Assembly (NCBI RefSeq): GCF_021531075.1
Contig: NZ_JADYTJ010000036.1
Location: 1-34,493 of the forward strand
Direction of reading: 5' to 3'
DNA length: 34,493 nt
Origin: Bacteroides caecigallinarum
GTDB taxonomy: Bacteria; Bacteroidota; Bacteroidia; Bacteroidales; Bacteroidaceae
Position 1 is the stretch's first letter. Every line of letters starts with the position of its first letter. Under the pieces are notes generated by a model. That model ran no database searches. It was not told where the DNA came from and was given only the letters and a program-made list of their open reading frames with translations. Position numbers and translations under genes: made by a program. Below are positions 7,537-16,151 of this stretch, piece by piece.

Positions 7537-7836
7537 TTATTTGAACATTTCTACTATTTTATTCAATTCGCTGGCGTTTATTACACCACTTTGTCTCCAC
7601 AACTGTTTCCCGTTCTTGAAAATCATAAGTGTAGGAACAGATTGTATGCTGTATTGCATGGCCAATGCATTATTTTTGTCAACGTCTACTTTTACTATTC
7701 GCACCTTGTCACCTTGCATATCCTTTACCTGTTTCAATATAGGAGACATTGTTTTGCAAGGTCCGCACCATTCAGCAAAAAAATCTACAATTACAGGTAC
7801 GTCTGATGAAGATATTAATTCGTAAAAAGTTTCCAT
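7537..7836 (-). CDS. trxA: thioredoxin
   Basis: 99 residues, a compact thioredoxin. The active site is AEWCGPCK with C24 and C27, and the conserved cis-proline lies in SVPTLMIFKNGK at about 66-77. DFFA before the active site and KVDVDKN in the middle are typical of the family. It reduces cytosolic disulfides with thioredoxin reductase; no export signal is visible. A terminator lies between this gene and the Skp-like gene to its right, so it has its own transcript, though I see no convincing consensus promoter in 7837-7910. Confidence 0.93.
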   Translation of the reverse strand: METFYELISSSDVPVIVDFFAEWCGPCKTMSPILKQVKDMQGDKVRIVKVDVDKNNALAMQYSIQSVPTLMIFKNGKQLWRQSGVINASELNKIVEMFK

Positions 7837-7910
7837 AATGTCTATCGTTTTATGTCGTCGTGATTTAATAATACAACAATGCAGACGTTGTTTTTGTTCG
7901 GAACAGATAT

Positions 7911-7937
7911 AAAAAAAGGTGGAAAAAATCCACCTTT
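7911..7937 (-). terminator. intrinsic terminator downstream of the Skp-like gene
   Basis: On the minus strand AAAGGTGGA pairs with TCCACCTTT (7929-7937 with 7915-7923), followed by a run of seven T (7911-7917, partly in the stem). It lies about 90 bases after the stop of the Skp-like gene. Confidence 0.8.
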
Positions 7938-7975
7938 ATATAATTGCTTTTATTGTATTCAAATTACGTTTACCA

Positions 7976-8014
7976 GATGTTCAATGAACATTCACTGAAC
8001 GGTAGATGAACATC
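7976..8014. repeat. TGAAC inverted-repeat cluster after the Skp-like gene
   Basis: GATGTTCA (7976-7983) is complementary to TGAACATC (8007-8014) and, in competition, ATGTTCA (7977-7983) to TGAACAT (7985-7991). A third TGAAC lies at 7996-8000. The cluster is in the 3' untranslated region of the Skp-like gene, between its stop and the terminator. Function unknown: alternative 3' structure or a protein-binding site. Confidence 0.5.
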
Positions 8015-8026
8015 GTCTGAAACAGA

Positions 8027-8629
8027 TTATTTGTTGATACCTGAGTAACGTGCGTTAAGTCCGTCTACAATCTCCTGTGTAATATTGTATGCAGGATCAG
8101 CATAAAGAAGATTATCAAAGCCTGTGTTGCTGATGATCAGGCTATAACCTTTATCCTTGTTATAGATTTTGAGGAATGAGTTGATAGAGTCTCTCAACTG
8201 AAGGCTGTTCTTCTGGTTTTCGTCAGCAAGGTCTTTACTAAGTTTTTCCTGCAAAGCCTGCAAATCCTGCTGCTGTTTGATGATACGGTTCTGCTGCTGT
8301 TGAGCGCTTTCTGCACTTACGAAACCATTGTTTTCATATTTACGCTGGAATTCTTTCATTGCTGCATCCAGAGCTTTTGCTTTTTCGTTAAGAGTAGTAC
8401 GGATATTCTCTTCCTTCTTTATCATAAGTTCGTTCAGGTCATTCCAGAAACGGTATTTTGTAAGAAGCGAGTCTATTTCTACGTATGCAATTTTCATGTT
8501 AGTTGTACCGGTAGCCGCAACAGGAACTGCTGTTTGTGATGATTCACCTTTGTTTCCTGCGCACTGTACAAACATTACAGCCATAACCACAGCTAAAAAT
8601 CCTTTGAGGATGTACTTAGTCTTTCTCAT
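8027..8629 (-). CDS. Skp/OmpH-family periplasmic chaperone-like protein
   Basis: 200 residues. The N-terminus has a hydrophobic signal (about 8-23) ending in MFVQCAGN, which may be a lipoprotein signal, although the residue before the cysteine is not the usual small one. The mature part begins MKIAYVEIDSLLTKYRFW, the opening strand of Skp/OmpH proteins. It continues as a long coiled coil rich in Glu, Lys and Gln (about 65-150, including AQQQQNRIIKQQQDLQALQ), and returns to a strand near SLIISNTGFDNLLYADP. Skp-like proteins hold unfolded outer-membrane proteins in the periplasm. Co-directional with the upstream small membrane-protein gene (27-base gap), and likely one transcript. Confidence 0.87.
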   Translation of the reverse strand: MRKTKYILKGFLAVVMAVMFVQCAGNKGESSQTAVPVAATGTTNMKIAYVEIDSLLTKYRFWNDLNELMIKKEENIRTTLNEKAKALDAAMKEFQRKYENNGFVSAESAQQQQNRIIKQQQDLQALQEKLSKDLADENQKNSLQLRDSINSFLKIYNKDKGYSLIISNTGFDNLLYADPAYNITQEIVDGLNARYSGINK

Positions 8630-8656
8630 AAATTTTCTATATCATTTAAGTTAATA

Positions 8657-8884
8657 TTATTCTTCTATTTCCTTTCTCTGTCTTTCAGAGATGGCGTTAG
8701 GATTGATTTTACGCTGCTCTCTGTCCTGCGACTGCACGCATCCTATTCCTCTTTTGCGCATAGCCTTGCTTCCACTAACGTGAGTGTTAGGAAAACGTCC
8801 GTTCTTCTTAAACAGTATTTTTACGCATAATAGTGCTATACAGATAGCTACTATTATTAATGTAGCGAGTATTATTTTAAGCAT
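8657..8884 (-). CDS. small conserved membrane protein of unknown function
   Basis: 75 residues. A single N-terminal transmembrane helix (about 3-25, IILATLIIVAICIALLCVKIL) is followed by a basic cytoplasmic tail, KKNGRFPNTHVSGSKAMRKRGIGCVQSQDREQRK. Similar proteins with the FPNTHV..(N/S)KAMRK.GI.C.QSQDR stretch occur across Bacteroides as I recall them, always annotated hypothetical. The conserved Cys-x-Gln-Ser-Gln-Asp segment is the most distinctive part. It precedes the Skp-like gene by 27 bases on the same strand, hinting at an envelope role by association only. Confidence 0.75.
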   Translation of the reverse strand: MLKIILATLIIVAICIALLCVKILFKKNGRFPNTHVSGSKAMRKRGIGCVQSQDREQRKINPNAISERQRKEIEE

Positions 8885-9074
8885 TGCTGTTGTTCTTTAT
8901 TGATAAATAGGATGCGGTTCTGAATTATCAAAATTAGAAAAACTGTGTTTTTCATTTGCCTCTCCACTTACCTTTCACTATTTTTGTGGTGCAAATATAT
9001 AGTTTTGTTACGATTAAAACTTCACAATGCTTTTAAAAAAGTAAATATATAGGTGTAAATCGTCTTATTTAACT

Positions 9075-9082
9075 TATTTTTG
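9075..9082 (+). promoter_or_regulatory. -7 box of the pepD promoter
   Basis: TATTTTTG matches TAnnTTTG and is followed by CA, as in many Bacteroides promoters. The start codon is 39 bases downstream. A clear -33 TTTG is not present. The rest of 8885-9121 is A/T-rich, with further partial boxes in both directions (TAGTTTTG at 9000-9007 plus; TATATTTG at 8992-8999 minus). Confidence 0.5.
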
Positions 9083-9121
9083 CATAGAATATAAATACAT
9101 AAATGCTTAATACTGATTATT

Positions 9122-10579
9122 ATGGAAGTAAAAGAATTGACTCCTAAAATTGTTTTTCATTATTTCGACGAAATCTGTAAGGTTCCTCGTCCTTCTAAAA
9201 AGGAAGAGAAAATCCGTGCTTATCTCATAGCTTTTGCCGAAAGCAAAGGACTTGAGTATAAAGTAGATGAAGCCGGTAATGTCTTGATAAAGAAAAATGC
9301 CACTCCGGGAATGGAAAACAGAAAGACTGTAATCCTGCAGTCGCATATAGATATGGTTTGCGAAAAAAATAACGATACAGTACATGATTTTGAAAATGAC
9401 CCTATCCAGACATACATCGACGGTGAATGGCTGAAGGCTAAAGGTACTACTCTTGGTGCAGACAATGGTATCGGTGTAGCTACTCAGTTGGCTGTACTGG
9501 CATCAGATGATTTGCAGCATGGCCCTGTGGAATGTCTGTTTACAGTAGATGAAGAAACAGGTCTTACAGGAGCGTTCGCATTGAAAGAAGGCTTCATGAA
9601 CGGTGATATCCTTCTTAACCTTGACTCTGAAGACGAAGGCGAACTTTTTATCGGATGTGCAGGAGGTGCCGGAACAACAGCCCAGTTCCCATGTCCTATG
9701 GTGAAATCGCCAGAAGGTTATTTCTTTTTCCGTGTTACTGTGAAAGGGCTTACAGGAGGTCACTCTGGAGACGACATCAATAAGAAACGTGCTAATGCCA
9801 ACAAGGTTTTGAACCGTTACTTGATGTTAATCTCACAGAAATACGACTTGTATATTGCAGAAATAGATGGAGGAAACCTTCATAATGCGATACCTCGAGA
9901 GGCTCATGCAGTATGTGCTGTTCCTATGAAAGACAAAGAATCAGTAAGAGTGGATTTGAATATATTCCTTGCTGATGTAGAAAACGAATTCTCTGTAACA
10001 GAACCGAACATCAGAATGGATTTGGAATCGGAAACAGCTCTGCCTGAAGTGATAGAGAAGACTGCAATGATTAAGTTCATCAACTCAATACACGCAGTAC
10101 ATAATGGAGTATTTGCTATGAGTCAGGATATGGAAGGACTGGTAGAAACATCGTCTAACCTTGCTTCTATCAAGATGCGCGACGGACAGATTGTAGTTGT
10201 TACAAGCCAGCGCAGTTCTATTCTGTCTTCACGTATGGATATGTCACAGACAGTACGTTCGGCTTTCGAGCTTGGTGGAGCAACAGTCACAACAGGTGAT
10301 GGCTATCCTGGATGGAAACCAAATCCTTCGTCGGAAATTCTGAAAGTTGCTGTAGATAGTTATAAGTCTCTATTCGGAGTGGAACCTAAAGTGAAAGCTA
10401 TTCATGCAGGATTGGAATGTGGTCTGTTCCTTGAGAAATATCCTTCGCTAGATATGGTTTCGTTCGGTCCTACATTGCGTGGAGTTCACTCGCCAGACGA
10501 AAGAATGCTTATCCCTACAGTAGATAAGTTCTGGAGACATTTGCTTGATGTCCTGAAAAATATACCTGCTAAAGCTTGA
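9122..10579 (+). CDS. pepD: aminoacyl-histidine dipeptidase (Xaa-His dipeptidase, M20C)
   Basis: 485 residues, the usual length of PepD, a cytosolic di-zinc peptidase acting on dipeptides such as carnosine-like Xaa-His. Metal and catalytic motifs are in order: QSHIDMVCE with H75 and D77, LGADNGIG with D114, TVDEETGL with E144/E145, LNLDSEDEGE with D168, and the C-terminal GVHSPDERM histidine. The inserted dimerisation domain lies about 200-390. The start ATG at 9122 gives MEVKELTPKIVFHYFDEICKVPRPS, matching family N-termini. The next gene starts 2 bases after its stop, so the two are translated from one mRNA. Confidence 0.94.
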   Translation: MEVKELTPKIVFHYFDEICKVPRPSKKEEKIRAYLIAFAESKGLEYKVDEAGNVLIKKNATPGMENRKTVILQSHIDMVCEKNNDTVHDFENDPIQTYIDGEWLKAKGTTLGADNGIGVATQLAVLASDDLQHGPVECLFTVDEETGLTGAFALKEGFMNGDILLNLDSEDEGELFIGCAGGAGTTAQFPCPMVKSPEGYFFFRVTVKGLTGGHSGDDINKKRANANKVLNRYLMLISQKYDLYIAEIDGGNLHNAIPREAHAVCAVPMKDKESVRVDLNIFLADVENEFSVTEPNIRMDLESETALPEVIEKTAMIKFINSIHAVHNGVFAMSQDMEGLVETSSNLASIKMRDGQIVVVTSQRSSILSSRMDMSQTVRSAFELGGATVTTGDGYPGWKPNPSSEILKVAVDSYKSLFGVEPKVKAIHAGLECGLFLEKYPSLDMVSFGPTLRGVHSPDERMLIPTVDKFWRHLLDVLKNIPAKA

Positions 10580-10581
10580 TT

Positions 10582-11595
10582 ATGAGCTTTATAAGAATTT
10601 TGATGTGTTGGGTGGCAGGGTTCATGTCGTTGAACCTTGCTGCCCAACAGTCTTTTTTGGTGATGGAGTATAACGTAGAAAACCTTTTCGACTGCCGTCA
10701 CGATTCCTTGAAAAATGATTTGGAATTTATGCCTGACAGCCCACGCGGCTGGAATTACGGCAGGTTCAGAAAAAAGATAGAGAATATAGCCCGTGTCATA
10801 CTTTCTGTTTCGCGCGAGAATGTTCCTGATATCATAGGGCTTTGTGAGGTGGAAAATGAATTTTGTGTAAAAACACTTGTTGGATATTCTCAGCTGAAAG
10901 AAGCCGGCTATGAATATATAATTACAGACTCGCCAGATGAGAGAGGTATTGATGTGGCTCTGCTTTACCAACCTTATACTTTTAAATTACTTGATAAAAG
11001 ATTCATTCATGTTCCTACCGTTAGTATAGGTGGGCGGCCTACGCGTGACATTCTTCATGCATCGGGGCGTATTGTGACAGGTGATACACTTGATGTTTTT
11101 CTTGTGCATTTCCCTTCACGTTCCGGAGGGTGGAGAAAATCTGAAAAATTCAGACTTATGGCTGCAGGGATACTGAAATCGGCGGCAGACAGTGTGATGA
11201 GCGTGCGTGCTAATCCCAATGTAATGATAATGGGCGATTTCAATGACTATCCGCAGAATAAATCAATATCTGAAGTGCTAAACGCTTCCAAGCCAGGGAA
11301 TACCGTCGAAAAAAATATGTTATACAATCTTATGGATGGCAGGGAAGGAGGTACATACCGTTACCGCGGTCAGTGGGGAATACTTGACCAGATGATAGTA
11401 AACGGAAATTTGCTGGAAAACGGCAATGTCAATGCCGATTATTCTAAAGCATGTATCATAGATTTCCCTTTTCTGCTTGAAGAAGACGACAAGTATGGTG
11501 GCGTCACTCCTTTCCGTATGTACAACGGCATGAAGTATAAAGGAGGATATAGCGACCATCTTCCTGTTTTGCTTGAATTGGAGATAAATTACTGA
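10582..11595 (+). CDS. secreted endonuclease/exonuclease/phosphatase-family protein
   Basis: 337 residues from ATG 10582, 2 bases after the pepD stop (a TTG at 10576 in the same frame is less likely). A signal peptide (about 1-20, FIRILMCWVAGFMSLNLAAQ) is followed by the metal-dependent EEP fold. MEYNVENLFD carries the first Asn, GLCEVEN the metal-binding Glu, VHFPSRSGGWRKSE the catalytic His, MGDFNDYP the Asp-x-Asn pair, and YSDHLPV the terminal Asp-His. All catalytic residues of the family are present, so it should be active outside the cytoplasm. The substrate is not evident; family members cleave nucleic acids, phosphoesters or sphingomyelin. Probably co-transcribed with pepD. Confidence 0.88.
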   Translation: MSFIRILMCWVAGFMSLNLAAQQSFLVMEYNVENLFDCRHDSLKNDLEFMPDSPRGWNYGRFRKKIENIARVILSVSRENVPDIIGLCEVENEFCVKTLVGYSQLKEAGYEYIITDSPDERGIDVALLYQPYTFKLLDKRFIHVPTVSIGGRPTRDILHASGRIVTGDTLDVFLVHFPSRSGGWRKSEKFRLMAAGILKSAADSVMSVRANPNVMIMGDFNDYPQNKSISEVLNASKPGNTVEKNMLYNLMDGREGGTYRYRGQWGILDQMIVNGNLLENGNVNADYSKACIIDFPFLLEEDDKYGGVTPFRMYNGMKYKGGYSDHLPVLLELEINY

Positions 11596-11685
11596 CATCA
11601 ATCCACTTTTTTTGACAAGTATTTATTGCATAAGTCAATTGAAATGCCGACTTTTGTTATTTAGGAATATTAATCATAAAATCTC

Positions 11686-14640
11686 ATGCTAAGTAAGTTA
11701 AAGTTAAATCAGCTTTATTTCAAAGATACACAGTTTGCCAATCTGATGACAAAACGAATTTTCAACGTTTTGCTAGTGGCAAATCCATACGATGCTTTCA
11801 TGCTGGAGGACGATGGACGTATAGACGAAAAGATATTCATAGAATATATGAATCTCAGTTTGCGTTATCCTCCACGTTTTACTCAGGTTTCTACTCCGGA
11901 AGAGACATGGAAACAATTGGGAAATACCACGTTCGATCTTGTAATCTGTATGCCTGGAACGGACAGTAGCGACACTTTCGACATAGCACGCGATATAAAG
12001 GCTAAATATCCACATATACCTATCGTGGTACTTACTCCTTTCTCTCATGGTATCAGAGAAAGAATGGAACACGAGGACCTTAGTGTGTTCGAGTATGTTT
12101 TCTGCTGGCTTGGCAATACAGACCTTCTTGTGTCAATCATAAAACTGATAGAGGACAAGATGAATCTGCAGCACGATATAAAGGAGGTTGGTGTGCAGAT
12201 GATAATGCTTGTGGAGGACTCCATACGTTTCTATTCATCGGTTCTTCCTAATCTTTATAAGTTCGTGCTAAAACAAAGCCAGGAGTTTGCCACCGAAGCT
12301 TTGAATGAACACCAGCGTACGTTGCGTATGCGCGGACGTCCTAAAATAGTCCTTGCCCGTTCATATGAAGAAGCCATGCATCTGTATGAAATGTTCAGCA
12401 ATAACGTGTTGGGTATAATATCCGATGCGAGATTTCCACATGAAGGTAAGATAGATCCTTTGGCCGGAGTAAAACTTCTGAAAGAGGTACGCAGTCGTGA
12501 TCCGTTCATGCCACTTATACTTCAGTCGTCGGAAGAAGATAACCGTAAGTATGCCGATGAGTGTAAGGCTGTTTTTGTAGACAAAAACTCTAAGAAGATG
12601 AATATTGACCTTCGTGAAGCTGTTTCAGAGAATTTCGGTTTCGGCGATTTCGTATTTATCAATCCAAAGACAAAAGAAGAAGTGGCTAGAGTCCATAATC
12701 TGAAAGAACTTCAGAATATAGTTTTCTCTATTCCTGCAGATTCGTTCCATTATCATATCAGCCGTAATCACGTGTCTCGCTGGCTTTATTCGCGTGCCAT
12801 TTTCCCTGTGGCGGAATTCCTGAAGCAAGTGACGTGGGAATCACTTCAAGATCTTGATGCCCACAGGCAGATAATCTTCGAAGCTATAGTCCGGTATAGA
12901 AAAATGAAGAATCAGGGAGTCGTGGCAGAATTCAAACGCGAACGTTTCGACCGCTATTCCAATTTTGCCCGTATCGGTGAAGGTTCTTTGGGAGGTAAAG
13001 GACGTGGTCTGGCTTTTATTGACAATATGATAAAGCGCCATCCTGACTTCGAGGATTTTGAAAATGCATCAGTAGCAATTCCTAAGACAGTGGTTCTGTG
13101 TACTGATATATTCGACGAGTTTATGGACAGTAACCGTCTTTATCAGTTGGCATTGAGCGATGCTGATGATGAAACAATCCTTAGAGCGTTTCTGCGTGCC
13201 AAACTGCCGGACAGACTGGTTGAGGATTTCTTTGCTTTCTTCGATGTTGTGAAATCTCCACTTGCCATACGTTCGTCAAGTCTGCTTGAAGACTCCCATT
13301 ACCAGCCTTTTGCTGGTATATATTCCACATATATGATACCATATATGGAGGATAAATATGAGATGCTACGTATGCTGAGCGATGCTATAAAGGGGGTGTA
13401 TGCATCTGTTTTCTATAAGGACAGTAAGGCATATATGCAGGCTACTAGTAACGTAATTGACCAGGAAAAGATGGCTGTGATACTTCAGGAAGTAGTCGGT
13501 ACGCAGTATGGCGACAGATATTATCCTGCCATTTCAGGTGTGGCACGTTCCATTAACTATTATCCGATTAATGATGAACTGGCAGAAGAGGGAACTGTGA
13601 GTCTGGCATTGGGGCTTGGTAAATATATTGTCGACGGCGGGCTTACATTGAGAGTATGTCCTTATCATCCGGACAAGGTTTTGCAAACCAGCGAGATGGA
13701 TATAGCATTGCGCGAAACACAGACCCGCTTCTATGCGCTCGACCTTAAAAATACGGGACAAAATTTCTCGCTCGACGATGGTTTTAATCTCTTGAAACTA
13801 CATGTCAAGGATGCCGAGGCAGACGGTTCGCTGAACTATATAGCGTCAACATACGACCCATACGATATGGTGATACGCGATGGTATCTATCCTGGAGGAA
13901 GAAAGGTTATCACATTTGCTAATATCCTTCAGCATGATGTATTCCCTCTTGCCCGTCTGTTGCAATTGGCTCAGAAGTATGGTCAGGGCGAGATGCGTCG
14001 TCCCGTGGAAATAGAGTTTGCCGTAAATTTTGATGCCAGCAAGAAGACTGGAGTTTTCTATCTTCTTCAGATACGCCCGATGGTAGATATTAAGGCTGAT
14101 CTGGATGAAGACCTTAGCCTTATTTCTGAAGACAAGATAATATTGAAGAGTGAGAACTCACTTGGTCATGGAGTTATGGATGATATATGCGATGTGGTTT
14201 ACGTAAAGACTGACGGATATTCTGCTGCGAACAATCAGCTTATAGCATACGATATAGAGAAACTGAACAGAAAATTCCTGGACGAAGGGAAGCACTATGT
14301 ACTTGTTGGTCCGGGCAGATGGGGCAGTAGCGATACATGGTTGGGAATACCGGTGAAGTGGCCTAACATTTCTGCTGCAAGGATAATAGTTGAAGCCGGG
14401 CTGACCAATTATCGTGTTGACCCAAGTCAGGGAACTCACTTCTTCCAGAATCTGACATCGTTCGGTGTGGGGTATTTCACTATCAATGCGTTTATGAACG
14501 ACGGTATTTACAATCAGGAGTTCTTGAATAGTTTACCGGCTGTAGAGGAAACCAAATATCTGCGTTGGGTAAGGTTTGAGAAACCTCTAACCGTGAAAAT
14601 GGATGGAAAGAAGAAGATAGGGGTAGTAAGTTTGGAGTGA
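11686..14640 (+). CDS. receiver-domain / PEP-synthase-type nucleotide-binding fusion protein
   Basis: 984 residues, no signal peptide. Residues about 25-160 look like a degenerate receiver: the phosphoacceptor position (ICMPG, near 89) lacks Asp. Residues about 170-315 look like a complete receiver: E177-D178 acid pair, D247 in ISDARFPHEG, S281/S282, and K300 in VDKNS. Residues about 430-800 are the ATP-grasp domain of PEP synthase/PPDK: GGKGRGLAFI at 437-446, AIRSSSLLEDS at 527-537, VEIEFAV at 774-780 and YLLQIRPMV at 792-800. The phosphohistidine swivel domain and the PEP/pyruvate barrel are absent. In their place is a ~180-residue C-terminal module with GPGRWGSSD at 875-883 and DPSQGTHFF at 912-920. 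It cannot be an ordinary PEP synthase; a phosphorylation-controlled ATP-using or sensory protein is inferred. Clear terminator at 14651. Confidence 0.85.
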   Translation: MLSKLKLNQLYFKDTQFANLMTKRIFNVLLVANPYDAFMLEDDGRIDEKIFIEYMNLSLRYPPRFTQVSTPEETWKQLGNTTFDLVICMPGTDSSDTFDIARDIKAKYPHIPIVVLTPFSHGIRERMEHEDLSVFEYVFCWLGNTDLLVSIIKLIEDKMNLQHDIKEVGVQMIMLVEDSIRFYSSVLPNLYKFVLKQSQEFATEALNEHQRTLRMRGRPKIVLARSYEEAMHLYEMFSNNVLGIISDARFPHEGKIDPLAGVKLLKEVRSRDPFMPLILQSSEEDNRKYADECKAVFVDKNSKKMNIDLREAVSENFGFGDFVFINPKTKEEVARVHNLKELQNIVFSIPADSFHYHISRNHVSRWLYSRAIFPVAEFLKQVTWESLQDLDAHRQIIFEAIVRYRKMKNQGVVAEFKRERFDRYSNFARIGEGSLGGKGRGLAFIDNMIKRHPDFEDFENASVAIPKTVVLCTDIFDEFMDSNRLYQLALSDADDETILRAFLRAKLPDRLVEDFFAFFDVVKSPLAIRSSSLLEDSHYQPFAGIYSTYMIPYMEDKYEMLRMLSDAIKGVYASVFYKDSKAYMQATSNVIDQEKMAVILQEVVGTQYGDRYYPAISGVARSINYYPINDELAEEGTVSLALGLGKYIVDGGLTLRVCPYHPDKVLQTSEMDIALRETQTRFYALDLKNTGQNFSLDDGFNLLKLHVKDAEADGSLNYIASTYDPYDMVIRDGIYPGGRKVITFANILQHDVFPLARLLQLAQKYGQGEMRRPVEIEFAVNFDASKKTGVFYLLQIRPMVDIKADLDEDLSLISEDKIILKSENSLGHGVMDDICDVVYVKTDGYSAANNQLIAYDIEKLNRKFLDEGKHYVLVGPGRWGSSDTWLGIPVKWPNISAARIIVEAGLTNYRVDPSQGTHFFQNLTSFGVGYFTINAFMNDGIYNQEFLNSLPAVEETKYLRWVRFEKPLTVKMDGKKKIGVVSLE

Positions 14641-14650
14641 ATATACTGAT

Positions 14651-14697
14651 AACTCCTGCAAGTTCTGGTTAAGCTGAAACTTGCAGGAGTTAAATTT
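14651..14697 (+). terminator. intrinsic terminator after the receiver/PEP-synthase gene
   Basis: AACTCCTGCAAGTT (14651-14664) is a perfect 14-bp inverted repeat of AACTTGCAGGAGTT (14678-14691), followed by AAATTTTT. It starts 11 bases after the stop codon. The following 200 bases to 14896 are A/T-rich and hold no gene that I can support. Confidence 0.8.
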
Positions 14698-14896
14698 TTA
14701 TAGCCCGACTTATGTGCTTGGAAGTTAAATTGATTACTTCTATAATTACTTAACTCTTAAAGGACTATTAAATCAAAAAATCAAGTTAAGTTTTATATAT
14801 AAATTTATTGTATGAATACATAATTTTACTGATTGAACAATCCTAAATGTATTTAAATAATCTTTTTGCATAAATTGTAAAATACGATTTATTATT

Positions 14897-15987
14897 ATGC
14901 AAATTTCCGAGGTATATTATTTTTTAGAGGGTTTTTCGATAGCATTTTTTGGAATAATGTCTGTCAAGAATCTGGCGCATCGTTTTAACTTAGAATGGTG
15001 TTTGGTTATATAATGCTTTACTGGATGTTGCTTCATATAAATTCTGTGATTTTTATTCATGAATTTTTAGATAATGACAGTTATCTGAACCGCATTATAA
15101 ATACTATTGATATGACCGCAGCTCCTACATGCTGTTTACTGTTAATGGAACTATGTAGTCCTGGATGGTTAAAATGGAAGACCATGATTCTGAATTTTTT
15201 GCCTTTTATTCTGTTAGGTGGTACATATATTTATTCGGAGTCTGATACTATCTACCAGATACTTATTGCATTCTTTGTGGCATATGGTATAGGGGTTTCT
15301 GTTGTTACATTGTATTATATATCTCGATATAACAAGTTTCTTCTCGAACATTATAGTTATAAGGAAAATGTGAACTTGCATTGGCTTAACTTCGTATTGT
15401 TTACTTTTTTTGTTCTGATGATTGTTTATGCTGTGTGTGCATCGTATGATACAGCACTGGGTGATTTGTGTTATGTCACAGGAAGTATTATAGCATGGGC
15501 TTTGATAGGGTTCTTTATTGAAAAACAGGAGTCTGTTTTATTTGAACTAAAGGCAACGAAGGATGAAAAGGAATTTGAGCGTAACAAGGAACAGGTAAAT
15601 GATGATTCTGATTCAACGTTTTTTTTAAATCTTGACTTGTTGGTAAAAGAGAGGTTTATAGCTCCCAGACTTTATCTTAAGCCACAACTTAAACTGGGAG
15701 ACATGGCAGAGGCTGTAGGAACCAACAGGACTTATTTGAGCCGTTATCTTAATGAAGTGTTACATACTAATTTTTATGATTATGTAAATGGTTTGCGCAT
15801 TAAGGAAGCAGTGGAAATGATGTCGCAGTCTGAGTATAGTATTCAGACTATAGCAAGTATAGTGGGTTTCAACAGTTATTCCACTTTTAGGCGTACGTTT
15901 ATTGCCACTTATGGGAAATCACCTCAGGAATATAGAAATGACAGGATGATTACAGATTATAATTGCAAAGACAAAATGAAATTGTAA
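14897..15987 (+). pseudogene. 7TM-AraC-type transcriptional regulator with a frameshift
   Basis: A continuous protein is readable only in two frames. From ATG 14897 the first frame gives MQISEVYYFLEGFSIAFFG...NLEW and stops at 15011-15013. The second frame, open from 14989, continues VFGYIMLYWMLL to 15987. Joined by a one-base correction near 14996-15000 (for example a G lost from a GGG run), they give about 363 residues: seven predicted membrane helices (first helix in the short frame), a charged linker, and a C-terminal AraC-type double HTH (TNRTYLSRYLNEV and SIQTIASIVGFNSYSTFRRTF...GKSPQEYR). Membrane-embedded AraC regulators of this type occur in Bacteroidales. As written the gene lacks TM1 or is not translated beyond it. 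A sequencing error is possible, but the neighbouring gene is broken too. Confidence 0.7.
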
Positions 15988-16151
15988 TATCAGTATATAG
16001 TTGTAATTATTATATCATATTATGTCTGTTGGGGATTCGTTTGACTTTTATTGCAACACAAAGGCAGGTGAATTCTCCAGCTTGGCAATACTTTGGGCAA
16101 TCTTTGTTGTTCCGGGAATTATTGAGGTTTAATTATAGTGTTGCGGAAAGA

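Noticed and set aside
15963-16151. Upstream part of the first LamG-protein frame as coding
   Set aside because: It overlaps the AraC stop and lacks a signal peptide; the Met at 16152 or 16158 begins a clean signal sequence.
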